Source: Ardenticatenales bacterium (GTDB lineage Bacteria; Chloroflexota; Anaerolineae; Ardenticatenales; Ardenticatenaceae). From it: 64,000 nt of DNA. The notes below the pieces were generated by a model that ran no database searches, was not told the origin of the DNA, and was given only the letters and a program-made list of their open reading frames with translations. Both the position numbers and the translations under genes were made by a program. Positions within the stretch are counted from its first letter, which is position 1, and every line of letters starts with the position of its first letter. Location: the NCBI GenBank assembly GCA_020634795.1, contig JACKAZ010000004.1, positions 180,001 to 244,000 of the forward strand. The letters are read 5' to 3'. This document shows, piece after piece, positions 53,866 to 62,220 of this stretch.

Positions 53866-53996
53866 GGTGATTCCCTTCTCCCTTGAAGGGGGATATTCAG
53901 ATGTTTCGTCCAACGATCTCTGCGGGCGCTTCAGGTTGGCACCCGGTGCAAGGTGCAAAGTGTAGATTGTGAAGTAATACGGTAGCCTTGCTCGTT
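53866..53996 (-). promoter_or_regulatory. Candidate leader RNA of the PLP enzyme
   Basis: On the minus strand the leader contains ACCGGGTGCCAACCTG, a pairing CCAAC...GTTGG element, GGACGAAAC and a CCCTTCAAGGG hairpin before the Shine-Dalgarno. The words recall methionine-pathway riboswitch leaders, but I cannot match a known class. It could be a SAM-sensing element or only a structured 5' UTR. Confidence 0.3.
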
Positions 53997-54049
53997 CTAT
54001 CTCGCTTCACCGCTTGTCACGCCCCGCGGCTCTTGGGGTCAGCGCCGCC

Positions 54050-54568
54050 TCACTCGTCGCTGCTCGTCAGCGCGGGCAGCCAGGCGTCCAGCAGCGCCGG
54101 GGTAAGCTGGCCGACGTGGCGGCCCCTCAGCTTTCCATCGGGGCCGATGAAGACCGTCATGGGCAGCGCCTGAAGCTGCAAACGGTTGCCCATCACGCCC
54201 CGTTCATCCAAGAGGATCGGGAAGGAGATACCGTATTCTTCGACAAAGGCTTGGGCCGTTTCCGCATCTTCCTGGCTGTTCACCCCGATCACGGCGATTT
54301 CGGGGTGCGAATTGGCGTACTCGACCAACAGCGGCATCTCTTCACGGCAGGGGCCGCACCACGTCGCCCAGAAGTTGAGCACGATCCCCGTGCCCTTCCA
54401 GGCTTGCAACGTCGTCTCCTCGCCGCCCAGCACGGGCAGCACGGTGTCCGGCGCGGGACGCGGCTCCACCGTCAGCATGATGGGTGGGTCGCTGTCGATC
54501 CGCGTTTGGCTTTGACAGCCCGCTAACAGCAGCACCACAACCCACAGAAGCACTATTTTCCTGCTCAT
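54050..54568 (-). CDS. TlpA/ResA-like thioredoxin-fold lipoprotein
   Basis: The product is 172 aa. A lipoprotein signal peptide (MSRKIVLLWVVVLLLAGC) places the lipidated Cys at residue 18. A thioredoxin fold follows with the redox motif FWATWCGPCREEMP (Cys71, Cys74). TlpA/ResA proteins reduce extracytoplasmic disulfides, often for cytochrome c or copper-site assembly. It lies 25 nt after the PQQ-type dehydrogenase gene, same strand, likely in one operon, so it may help fold that secreted enzyme. Length and motif fit well; the specific partner is inferred. Confidence 0.92.
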   Translation of the reverse strand: MSRKIVLLWVVVLLLAGCQSQTRIDSDPPIMLTVEPRPAPDTVLPVLGGEETTLQAWKGTGIVLNFWATWCGPCREEMPLLVEYANSHPEIAVIGVNSQEDAETAQAFVEEYGISFPILLDERGVMGNRLQLQALPMTVFIGPDGKLRGRHVGQLTPALLDAWLPALTSSDE

Positions 54569-54593
54569 CTCTCGTCTCTCAACGTGCGAACGC

Positions 54594-56303
54594 TCACTCT
54601 CCGCTGTAGCTCACTTTGTAGAGAACGCCCGGCCCCCAGTCGGCGATGTAGAGCGCTCCGTCGGGGCCGACCGCCACCGCGAGCGGCAGATCGAGGTCGA
54701 GCACAAAGTCGTTGACGACCGTGCTGAAGCTGTCGCCCGCAGGGGTCAGATCGACGTGGACCATGCGGTACGCCCCCTCGATGTGGCTCCACAGCACAAC
54801 GAACAGATCACCCTGATAGTCGGCGGGGAACTGATCGGCCTCGTAGGCCGTCAGCCCGTTGGCGCTGGCGTGCGGCACGAAGGTGGCGATGGCGGCGCGC
54901 GTCCCGACGCATTGGGCCGGATCGTTCCACGTGGGATGAGGCTCCACAACCAGCGCATCGTTCGTCACACATTCCGGCCAGCCGTAATTCTGGCCGCGGA
55001 TGATGTGGTTCAACTCTTCCGGCGGGCCGTAGTCGGCCCCATTGTCGGTGGCAAAGATTTGCCCGTCGCTCCGCACCGTCAGGTCGTAGGGGTTGCGCAG
55101 GCCGTCCGCGACATATTCCAAGCTGTCCTGACCCACGGCCGGGTCGGCACGCAGAATCCCGCCCGCGAACGGCTCGAGCGCTACCTCGCCATGGTCGCTG
55201 TTCGACCCTTGCGCCACATAGAGCCAGCCGTCCGGGCCGAACTGGATGCCATTGGTCTGATGCAGTTCCGCATAACAGCAGTGTAGGTCGCTCAGGAAAG
55301 GCGTCTTAGACTCGGCCAAACCGTCGCCGTTGATGTCGCGCAGAATGGTCACCCCGCCCCGTTGAGAGACGTAAAGATCGCGGGTGCCCGGCCGGAAAGC
55401 GAGGCCCAGTGGCAGATCGAAGCCGTCGGCGTAGAGGCTGCGGTTGCCCGCACTGTCGATCTTGATGATCTCTCCCTCCATGCGGGCCACGTAGAGGTTG
55501 CCGTCGCTGTCCCACGCCAGGGCCGTTGGGTGGACGATGGCGTCGACGTCGCTGTTGTCGATGACCGATAGCTCGAAGCCGTCGACCTGCACCTTCGGCA
55601 GATCGAAGAGCGGCAGTTCATCCGCCAGTTCGCCCTTGAAGGCATCGCCCAACAGGATGCCCGCCGTCACCCCTTCCGTGGCGTCGTAGTGCATGATGCC
55701 CCGTTGGAAACGCTGATAGACGAAGCTGCTGTTGTTGGGGTCGGGGGTGGGTTGACTGGTGGGGAAGCCCCAGACCTCGAGCGCGATCAGCCCCGCTTCC
55801 AGCCCTTGGGCGTTCGGCGCTGCGGCGTAGAAATAGTCCAGAAAGCCCACCGGCTGCCCTTGCCACTCGTTTGTCACGGTGTTGGCGATGTGCTGCTGCA
55901 CCGATTCGGCATACTGCTGCTGGTCGATGGCCGGTGCACTTTGCGCCAACCCTTCGTCATACGCGGGGAAGCTCAGGCCCCCGAAGGTGGTGATCGGCAT
56001 CACGTCGGGGTCCAGCAGGTTGATCGGACGCACCACGTCGCCGATCTGCTGCAAAACGTGGCGCTGGAAAACTTGCACTTGGAAGCCGCGCCATTCGACT
56101 TGAGGGCTGGCCGGATAACCGAAGGTATTCACCCCGCCGCGCGATTGGAAATAGTCCCAAATCGCGTCGTTGTCGACCGTCCAACCTGTCTCCACAAAGT
56201 AGCGCTCTTCACCGCCGCCCTGCGCTTCGGCCTGATTCGGCAGCGCAAGCAGCAGGAGTGACAATAGCGCGATCGCGCCCATGAATTTCAACAATTTCGT
56301 CAC
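54594..56303 (-). CDS. PQQ-dependent sugar dehydrogenase-type beta-propeller with N-terminal FGYP domain
   Basis: The product is 569 aa. A signal peptide (TKLLKFMGAIALLSLLLLAL) is followed by an ETGWTVDNDAIWDYFQSRGG...FGYP domain (residues ~30-230), a repeated element of Chloroflexota secreted proteins. Residues of about 240-569 are a six-blade glucose/sorbosone dehydrogenase-like beta-propeller: ALAWDSDGNLYVARMEGEI, LGLAFRPGTRDLYVSQRG, HQTNGIQFGPDGWLYVAQGSN, YDLTVRSDGQIFATDNG, GQNYGWPE and LAVAVGPDGALYIADWG. It would oxidise a sugar using bound PQQ outside the membrane, though substrate and cofactor are inferred. The GTG start at 56303 has GGGAGA 7 nt upstream; an ATG 12 codons earlier lacks a site. 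Confidence 0.83.
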   Translation of the reverse strand: MTKLLKFMGAIALLSLLLLALPNQAEAQGGGEERYFVETGWTVDNDAIWDYFQSRGGVNTFGYPASPQVEWRGFQVQVFQRHVLQQIGDVVRPINLLDPDVMPITTFGGLSFPAYDEGLAQSAPAIDQQQYAESVQQHIANTVTNEWQGQPVGFLDYFYAAAPNAQGLEAGLIALEVWGFPTSQPTPDPNNSSFVYQRFQRGIMHYDATEGVTAGILLGDAFKGELADELPLFDLPKVQVDGFELSVIDNSDVDAIVHPTALAWDSDGNLYVARMEGEIIKIDSAGNRSLYADGFDLPLGLAFRPGTRDLYVSQRGGVTILRDINGDGLAESKTPFLSDLHCCYAELHQTNGIQFGPDGWLYVAQGSNSDHGEVALEPFAGGILRADPAVGQDSLEYVADGLRNPYDLTVRSDGQIFATDNGADYGPPEELNHIIRGQNYGWPECVTNDALVVEPHPTWNDPAQCVGTRAAIATFVPHASANGLTAYEADQFPADYQGDLFVVLWSHIEGAYRMVHVDLTPAGDSFSTVVNDFVLDLDLPLAVAVGPDGALYIADWGPGVLYKVSYSGE

Positions 56304-56445
56304 GATAGAATCTCCCGGGATGTGTGGATGTACTCTCATTGTTTTTTGCGTTCGATTCACCAAGAAAGTGCAAGGTGCAAGGGCGACAGGGCAATTCATT
56401 GAACAGGCGATGCGATGACGGTGCGGCCCGAGTCTCGACGCCGCC

Positions 56446-57993
56446 CTAATGCCGGAAGTGGCGCACGCCGGTGACGACCATCGCCATATTATGGGCATCC
56501 GCCGCCGCAATCACCTGATCGTCGCGGATGGAGCCGCCGGGTTGCACCACCGCCGTCACGCCCGCCGCTGCTGCGGCCTCCACGCCGTCGGGGAAGGGGA
56601 AGAAGGCATCGGAGGCCATGACCGATCCGGCTGCCTTCTCACCGGCTTTCTGCACCGCAAGCGCGACCGCATCGACGCGGCTCGGCTGGCCGGTGCCGAT
56701 GCCCACGGTGGCAAAGCCGCCCTCGGTGGCGCGGGCCAAGAGAATGGCGTTGGATTTGACGCCGACCACCGCGCGCCACGCAAAGTCGAGCGCCGCGTGT
56801 TCCTCCGCGCTGGCGGGCCGCGCGGCCACGTCGCGGAACTGCGGCGCTTCTTCGGCGTGGTCCCGCTGCTGGACGATGTAGCCGCCCGGAATGGCCCGTA
56901 GCTCGTCGTCGCGGCCCGCCAGCGCAGGCACACGGAGCAGGCGACGATTGGCCTTGCCCTGAAGCCGTGCCAGCGCCGCTTCGTCAAAGTCGGGGGCCAG
57001 GATGATTTCGGTGAAAATTTCGTCGATGGCTGCCGCCAACGCATCGTCCACGGCGCGATTCACGGCCACCACGCCGCCAAAGGCGCTGATCGGATCGCTG
57101 GCCAAAGCGTCGCGCCAAGCCGCGACCAGATCGCGGTTGGTGGCGATGCCGCAGGGCGAGGCATGCTTGACGATGACCACCGCTGGCGCCTCGAAACTCT
57201 GCGCGCTGAGCCACGCGCCTTCAGCGTCCAGCCAGTTGGTATAGCTCATCCCTTTGCCGTGCAACTGCGCGGCGTGGGCCAAACCGCCCGCGCCCGCACG
57301 CCGATAGAGCGCCGCCGTCTGATGGGGGTTCTCGCCGTAGCGCATCACCTCCACCCGTTCGGCCCTGAGGTCGAGTTGCGCGGGGAACGGGTCGGCGTCG
57401 TCGTGGGGCGCGAGCTGGTCGCGCAAATAGGTCGAAATCATCCGGTCGTAAGCGGCGGTCTGTTCAAAGGCTTTGACGGCCAGCTCGGCCCGTAATGCCT
57501 CATCGACCGATCGTTGCGCCCGAAGCTGCGCCAGCACGCGGTCGTAGTCGGCCGGGTCGCTCAGCACCGTCACATCCCGATAATTCTTGGCCCCCGCCCG
57601 CAGCAGCGCCACCCCGCCGATGTCGATCTGCTCGATCGCCTCCGCCAGCGTCACGCCTTCGCGCTGGATCGTGGCCGCGAAGGGGTAGAGGTTGACGACC
57701 AGCAGCTCGATCTTCACGATGCCATGTTGGTGCAGCTCCTGCTCATCCTCGTTGACATGGCGGCGGGCCAACAGCCCCCCGTGGACTTTGGGATGGAGCG
57801 TCTTGACGCGGCCGCCCAACATTTCCGGCACGCCGGTCACCAGCTCAATGGCGGTCACGGGGAGGCCAGCTTTTTGCAGCATGGCCGCCGTGCCGCCGGT
57901 GGAGATGATCTCGATGCCCAGTTCCATCAGCCCTTGGGCCAGCTCGACGATGCCGCTTTTGTCGCTTACGCTCAACAGGGCGCGTTGTGTCAT
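56446..57993 (-). CDS. purH: Bifunctional AICAR transformylase / IMP cyclohydrolase PurH
   Basis: The product is 515 aa, the standard PurH length. The N-terminal cyclohydrolase (MGS-like) half begins ALLSVSDKSGIVELAQGLMELGIEIISTGGTAAML and contains VKTLHPKVHGGLLARR. The C-terminal AICARFT half carries VVIVKHASPCGIATN with the catalytic Lys-His, then SDAFFPFPDGVEAAA and VVQPGGSIRDDQVI. It performs the last two steps of purine synthesis, AICAR to FAICAR to IMP, in the cytoplasm. GGGAGAGG lies close upstream of the ATG. It is followed by the FabL-like gene upstream on the same strand, 36 nt apart. Confidence 0.96.
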   Translation of the reverse strand: MTQRALLSVSDKSGIVELAQGLMELGIEIISTGGTAAMLQKAGLPVTAIELVTGVPEMLGGRVKTLHPKVHGGLLARRHVNEDEQELHQHGIVKIELLVVNLYPFAATIQREGVTLAEAIEQIDIGGVALLRAGAKNYRDVTVLSDPADYDRVLAQLRAQRSVDEALRAELAVKAFEQTAAYDRMISTYLRDQLAPHDDADPFPAQLDLRAERVEVMRYGENPHQTAALYRRAGAGGLAHAAQLHGKGMSYTNWLDAEGAWLSAQSFEAPAVVIVKHASPCGIATNRDLVAAWRDALASDPISAFGGVVAVNRAVDDALAAAIDEIFTEIILAPDFDEAALARLQGKANRRLLRVPALAGRDDELRAIPGGYIVQQRDHAEEAPQFRDVAARPASAEEHAALDFAWRAVVGVKSNAILLARATEGGFATVGIGTGQPSRVDAVALAVQKAGEKAAGSVMASDAFFPFPDGVEAAAAAGVTAVVQPGGSIRDDQVIAAADAHNMAMVVTGVRHFRH

Positions 57994-58029
57994 CAGCCTC
58001 TCCCTCGATTGGGATTGTTCTTCATGTTG

Positions 58030-58794
58030 CTATTCGTTGCCGAAGGTCAGCGAGGCCCCACCGTCGATCACAATGGTCTGACCGCGGATCATCTCCGCGT
58101 CGTCCGAGCAGAGGAAGGCGACGACATTGGCCACGTCTTCCGGCGTAACGACGCGGCCCACCGGTGTACGGCGGCGTGCCGCCTCGATCCATTCTTCGCC
58201 CCCCGTGAAGTGCAGCAGGGCGTCGGTCGCCACCACCCCCGCGCTCACCGCGTTGGCGCGGATGTTGTGGGGCGCGAATTCGACCGCCACATAGCGTGTG
58301 ATCGCTTCAGCGGCGGCTTTACTGGTACCAACGACCACATATTCCGGCAGCACAAAGGTCGAACCGAGGCTGGAAACCGAGACGATGCTGCCCCCGCCCC
58401 GCTTCTGCATCAGCGGCAGCGCATATTGGGCGGCAAAGAGATGGGAGCGGGCGTTGATATTCAGCGTCCATTCCCACCCTTTGGGTCGCTGTTGTTCGAC
58501 GGGTCGGTTGTAGCCGCTGGCCGCATTGTTGATGAGGATGTCGAGGCCCCCGAATTCGCGGTCGATCTCGTCGAACAGCCCTTTGAGCGAATCCAGATCA
58601 CCGATGTCCGCTTTCACCAACAGGGTACGCGCCCCCGCCGCTGCGCAAAGGGCGGCGGTCTCTTCGGCGGGCTGACGGTTGCGGAAGAAGTTGATCACCA
58701 GATCGGCCCCCTCCTGCGCCAACTTCAATGCGATTGCGCGGCCAATGCCGCGTCCGCTCCCCGTCACCAGCGCGGTCTTCCCGTCGAATCTCAT
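58030..58794 (-). CDS. fabL: FabL-like enoyl-ACP reductase (SDR family)
   Basis: The product is 254 aa. The N-terminal NAD(P)-binding motif TGSGRGIG is at residues 11-18. The catalytic pair is Tyr152 and Lys159 with six residues between (EYVVVGTSK), the Tyr-x6-Lys spacing of enoyl-ACP reductases of the FabL type rather than the Tyr-x3-Lys of ordinary SDRs. NNAASG at 89-94 and GQTIVIDGGASL near the end fit too. It would reduce enoyl-ACP in fatty-acid synthesis. GAGGAACC precedes the ATG. It lies 36 nt upstream of purH and is probably cotranscribed, though the pathways are unrelated. Another SDR function is possible. Confidence 0.85.
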   Translation of the reverse strand: MRFDGKTALVTGSGRGIGRAIALKLAQEGADLVINFFRNRQPAEETAALCAAAGARTLLVKADIGDLDSLKGLFDEIDREFGGLDILINNAASGYNRPVEQQRPKGWEWTLNINARSHLFAAQYALPLMQKRGGGSIVSVSSLGSTFVLPEYVVVGTSKAAAEAITRYVAVEFAPHNIRANAVSAGVVATDALLHFTGGEEWIEAARRRTPVGRVVTPEDVANVVAFLCSDDAEMIRGQTIVIDGGASLTFGNE

Positions 58795-58865
58795 GGTTCC
58801 TCGTTTAGGGTATTGGTTGTTTGCAATGATATTACGTTGTTGAGGCTGTTTTTAGACGGGGATGT

Positions 58866-59024
58866 GGAGAATAGGGAATGGAGAATGGGGTGATGTTGGA
58901 CATTGTATCGATGTTCTGCCTTTGTGGTGGGCTAGATCGTCCTTCTTCATTGAAAACGCAACGCATTGTCACTCATCGACCCATCAACGTACTAGCAATG
59001 CCTTTCTGTATCTCTATCTCTATC
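58866..59024. repeat. Heptamer and hexamer tandem repeats
   Basis: 58866-58886 is three GGAGAAT/AGGGAAT heptamers. 59005-59024 repeats TCTCTA/TATCTC three times, ending just before the glycosyltransferase stop. The 234-nt gap between fabL and the glycosyltransferase otherwise seems empty. Confidence 0.85.
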
Positions 59025-59028
59025 TGAT

Positions 59029-60258
59029 TCACGAAACCGCTTCCGCCCGCCGCCGCTCGCTCCACCACATCGCCCAGCGCTGCGGCAGGTAGCGGCGCCC
59101 CTTCCAATCGATCGGCTGGCTCAGCCAGAGGCGGATCAGGCTGCTCCATGCGATGATCAACGTGGCCCCGACCCCGATCGGGTGCGTGAAAGCGTACCAT
59201 CCCGAGATGCCGACATATTTCGCGCCGCGCATCCGCTTCGCCACGACCGCCAGCGGCGGCACCAGCGCGAAGGCGAAGGCGGTCAGCACATGTCGTCGCG
59301 AACGTTGGCGATGCAGGGCCAGCCACGGCCAAAGGAAGGGCAGCAGGTCGAGCAGGGCCAGCGCCAGCGTGGTCAGCGCCACGCGCAGCAGCGAGCCTTG
59401 ATAGAGCACGATACCCTCTTTCTGGTAGCTGGCCCACAGATCGCCGAAGCCTTCCCATTTGCGGGTATGGGCCAATGCCGCCCCGTTCGCCATCCGCACA
59501 CAATAACCCCGTTCGCGCAGTCGGCGAGCCAGCGCCACACTTTCCAGCAGATCGCCGCGCACCGCCTCGTGGGTTCCAGCGCTGATGTAGGCATCGTGGC
59601 GCACCAACAGACATTGGCCGCTGGCCCACGCCATATCGACCCGCGCATCGTTGTTGACCGCCCGCAGATCGACGCTGCGCATGAGTTGCATCAACGAGAC
59701 GGGGTAGATCACCTTCTCCCACCAACTCACCAGTTCTTCGTAGGGCTGCAACGAGAGCAGATGGAGGTCGCGGGCCTGCGCCTCGCGCACAAGGGTGCTG
59801 AGCGCGGCGGGTTGCAGGAAGGTGTCCGCATCGACGAAGAGGAGCCAGCGCACCGTGTCGGCGACGGCCTGCGACCCCCACCAGAGCGCTTGGCTCTTGC
59901 CCGTCCAGCCCGGTTGCAGCGGGGGCGTTTTCAAAATACGGAGGCGCGGGTGGCTCCAGCGGCCCCGCTGCACGTGAATGTCACCCAGTAACTCGGCTGT
60001 ACCGTCGGTCGAGCCATCGTCTATGACGATCAGTTCGTAATGGGTGGGGGGGTAATCCTGCGCGAAGAGCGCATCGAGGCAGCGGCGGGCGTGGAACAGT
60101 TCGTTGCGCATTGGCACCAACAGCGCGACGTGGGGGGCATGGTCGACATCCGGTGCGCGGCGCGGCTGCATCGCCTTCAGCCGCGAGGCGTGGCGTGGCG
60201 TAAAGAGGTGATAGGTGGCAATCAGCAGATTGTACAGGATCGTCAGCGCCGTAAACAT
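59029..60258 (-). CDS. Membrane glycosyltransferase family 2
   Basis: The product is 409 aa. After a short N-terminal helix (MFTALTILYNLLIATYHLF), the GT-A core shows HVALLVPMRNE, YELIVIDDGSTDGT, WLLFVDADTFLQPAAL (the DxD-type site) and LPAALRTL-like later helix GQCLLVRHDAYISAG. C-terminal hydrophobic segments (ALTTLALALLDLLPFLWPWLAL and FTHPIGVGATLIIAWSSLIRLW) place it in the membrane; the FTHPIG element resembles carotenoid glycosyltransferases (CrtQ-like). It likely adds a sugar to a lipid or carotenoid. The ATG at 60258 is used; the upstream TTG is less credible. Confidence 0.82.
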   Translation of the reverse strand: MFTALTILYNLLIATYHLFTPRHASRLKAMQPRRAPDVDHAPHVALLVPMRNELFHARRCLDALFAQDYPPTHYELIVIDDGSTDGTAELLGDIHVQRGRWSHPRLRILKTPPLQPGWTGKSQALWWGSQAVADTVRWLLFVDADTFLQPAALSTLVREAQARDLHLLSLQPYEELVSWWEKVIYPVSLMQLMRSVDLRAVNNDARVDMAWASGQCLLVRHDAYISAGTHEAVRGDLLESVALARRLRERGYCVRMANGAALAHTRKWEGFGDLWASYQKEGIVLYQGSLLRVALTTLALALLDLLPFLWPWLALHRQRSRRHVLTAFAFALVPPLAVVAKRMRGAKYVGISGWYAFTHPIGVGATLIIAWSSLIRLWLSQPIDWKGRRYLPQRWAMWWSERRRAEAVS

Positions 60259-60378
60259 GGTGCAGGGATTGTACTTGGGAGCGGACAAAAGTGAAACGGC
60301 ACCCCTGCGACCCGCTCAGGGCAGACTCCGAACGTCACGCAACCCAACCCCTCCTTTAACAACGCCGCCAAGCCATAC

Positions 60379-60414
60379 AAAAAGCGGGGCGTGCCTTTGG
60401 CACTACCCCGCTTT
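60379..60414 (-). terminator. Terminator after the foldase gene
   Basis: AAAGCGGGGCGTGCC and GGCACTACCCCGCTTT pair over about 14 bp around a TTT loop. On the minus strand it is followed by TTGTATGG, close to the foldase stop at 60433. Confidence 0.72.
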
Positions 60415-60432
60415 GGCGTGGGTTTTTCTGGG

Positions 60433-61881
60433 CTATTCGCTGCCGCTCTCCGAGGCATCTTCGCCGCCATCCGCGGGCGTTTCGTCGTCTGCGCCATCGG
60501 GTACGACCGTGACCGGCACGGTGGCATCCACCGCGATCGTCGGCGCGGGAACGGCGGTCGGCAACGGACGTTGGAACTCGCTGAGGTACTTGTCACGCGG
60601 TACATCTTGGACATCCCATTCGTACAGGGTGTTCGAGAGGGTGCGCTCTTCCTGCAACAGGTCGTTCCACGCTTGCGTGCGCAGTTGCGTTTCCCGTTCG
60701 GGGGTCAGCGGACGCTCCTCCGGCCCCTCCAACAGTTCGATCACGTGCCAGCCAAACTGGCTCTGTACCGGCTCGCTCAGTTGGCCCGGCTCCGTCAGCG
60801 CGAAGGCCGCATCGGCAAATTCCGCGACAACACCCTCGCGGCTGATCCAGCCCAAGTCGCCCGCATTTTGAGCGGCGGACGGATCGGTGCTCACCTCTGC
60901 CGCGACCGCCTCGAACGCCTCGCCCGCGTTGATCCGGTCGAGCGCGGCCTGCGCCTCTTCTTCCGTTTCGGTCAGAAGGTGGCGCACGTGGACCTGCTCC
61001 TCACCCTCTGGCAGCTCGGCGCTCTGCTCGACATCCGCTTGCACCTTGGTGCGCAACAAATCCATACGCACGATCTCACGATAGTCGGCTTCGGAGATCC
61101 CCGCTTCGCTGCGCATCGTGTTGAGCAACGTTTGGTAGTTGCTCTCGAAATCGTCATCAGAGAGAATGTTGGGCGTGGCGGTCGGTGCGGGGGTTGGCGT
61201 CGGCCCTGTCTCTTCGATGATTTCGGTATCGGTCACGGTTTCGGTTGCGGTGACCGTGGCGCTGGCATCGATCGTGGCTTCGGGCGTGGGGGTGAACTGT
61301 GCCGCAGTGGCCGTGGCGTTCACGCGGCCCTCCGCGGTGGCCGTGACATCGATCTCAATGCTGGCCCCTTGCTCGGCGGCGATCCGGCGGCGGATCTCGT
61401 TGTCCACCTCCTCGTCCGACACGGCAATCCCGCGCTCATCCGCGATCTTCTGCAAGACCCGCTCGTCCACCAAAATACCCAACGTCTGACTGCCAATCGT
61501 GCCGTAATACTGTTGCACCTGCTGGACTTGCCCCGCCATATACTGCGCCAAGAAGGAAGAAGCGGGGTCGGCTGCCGACTGCTCATACTGCTCGCGGACA
61601 GTTTTGTATTCCTCGTAGGCTTGCCAGCGCTGATAGTTGATGCGTTTGTATAACTCCGCGCGAGTGATCGGCTCGTCGTAGACGGTGGCCATCGTCTGGC
61701 CCGGGGCCACGAACTGCTGGTAAATCAACCCACCGACCAGCAACAGCAGCACCACGCCCACCACGATGGCCGATCCAAGCACGACCATTCGGCGTTGCTG
61801 GGCCTCTTTTTCGGCGCGGGAAATATGCTTGCGCGAGACGAACTGGCTTTTCGGTGTCGGCTCGCTCTTTCGTTTAGACAT
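60433..61881 (-). CDS. PpiC/SurA-type membrane foldase (peptidyl-prolyl isomerase)
   Basis: The product is 482 aa. A charged cytoplasmic tail (MSKRKSEPTPKSQF) precedes a membrane helix at about 33-56 (VVLGSAIVVGVVLLLLVGG), so the rest faces outward. A SurA-like helical N-domain covers about 60-200; a low-complexity Thr/Pro/Ala segment (ATPNILSDDD is its end) covers about 205-265; a PpiC-type parvulin domain covers about 300-395 (VHVRHLLTETEEEAQ, FGWHVIELLEG). It is a surface-anchored folding factor for secreted proteins, such as the nearby surface proteins. GGGAGAGG precedes the ATG. The acidic, Pro-rich C-terminus is unusual. Confidence 0.86.
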   Translation of the reverse strand: MSKRKSEPTPKSQFVSRKHISRAEKEAQQRRMVVLGSAIVVGVVLLLLVGGLIYQQFVAPGQTMATVYDEPITRAELYKRINYQRWQAYEEYKTVREQYEQSAADPASSFLAQYMAGQVQQVQQYYGTIGSQTLGILVDERVLQKIADERGIAVSDEEVDNEIRRRIAAEQGASIEIDVTATAEGRVNATATAAQFTPTPEATIDASATVTATETVTDTEIIEETGPTPTPAPTATPNILSDDDFESNYQTLLNTMRSEAGISEADYREIVRMDLLRTKVQADVEQSAELPEGEEQVHVRHLLTETEEEAQAALDRINAGEAFEAVAAEVSTDPSAAQNAGDLGWISREGVVAEFADAAFALTEPGQLSEPVQSQFGWHVIELLEGPEERPLTPERETQLRTQAWNDLLQEERTLSNTLYEWDVQDVPRDKYLSEFQRPLPTAVPAPTIAVDATVPVTVVPDGADDETPADGGEDASESGSE

Positions 61882-61924
61882 GGCGCGTCCTCTCCCTGCA
61901 AATTACACTCATGAATCATGCAAG

Positions 61925-61971
61925 AAGGGCCTGCGCGAGGGAGGAATCTCCTTGTGGATGCGCAGGCCCTC
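61925..61971 (-). terminator. Terminator of the rpsF-rpsR unit
   Basis: The arms AAGGGCCTGCGC and GCGCAGGCCCT form an 11-bp stem with a long loop, 27 nt past the rpsR stop on the minus strand, followed by a CTTCTTGC exit. Separates the ribosomal-protein genes from the foldase gene. Confidence 0.65.
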
Positions 61972-61997
61972 CGTTTCTGTCGACTAACCGGTGGGGT

Positions 61998-62219
61998 TTA
62001 GCGAACGTGGTAGGGCAGCAGCGCCAGGTGGCGTGCCCGTTTGATCGCTGTTGAAACACCGCGTTGGTGCTTGGCACAGGTGCCCGTTTTGCGGCGCGGC
62101 AAAATCTTGCCGTGATCCGTCATCAGCCCCTGCAACTTTTCCGGCTCTTTGTAGTCGATAAAGCTGATCTTATCGAGGCAGAATTGACAAACTCGAGGTC
62201 GTCGGCTTCGGCGTGCCAT
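61998..62219 (-). CDS. rpsR: Small ribosomal subunit protein bS18
   Basis: The product is 73 aa, the typical S18 size. It begins MARRSRRPRVCQFC and ends ALLPYHVR, with IDYKEPEKLQGLMTDHGKILPRRKTGTCAKHQR in the middle. Cys11, Cys14 and Cys48 plus His51 make a zinc-binding (C+) type S18. It binds S6 in the 30S platform. The gene starts 1 nt after the rpsF stop, so translation is coupled. No ssb gene lies between rpsF and rpsR, unlike in many bacteria. Confidence 0.97.
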   Translation of the reverse strand: MARRSRRPRVCQFCLDKISFIDYKEPEKLQGLMTDHGKILPRRKTGTCAKHQRGVSTAIKRARHLALLPYHVR

Positions 62220-62220
62220 C

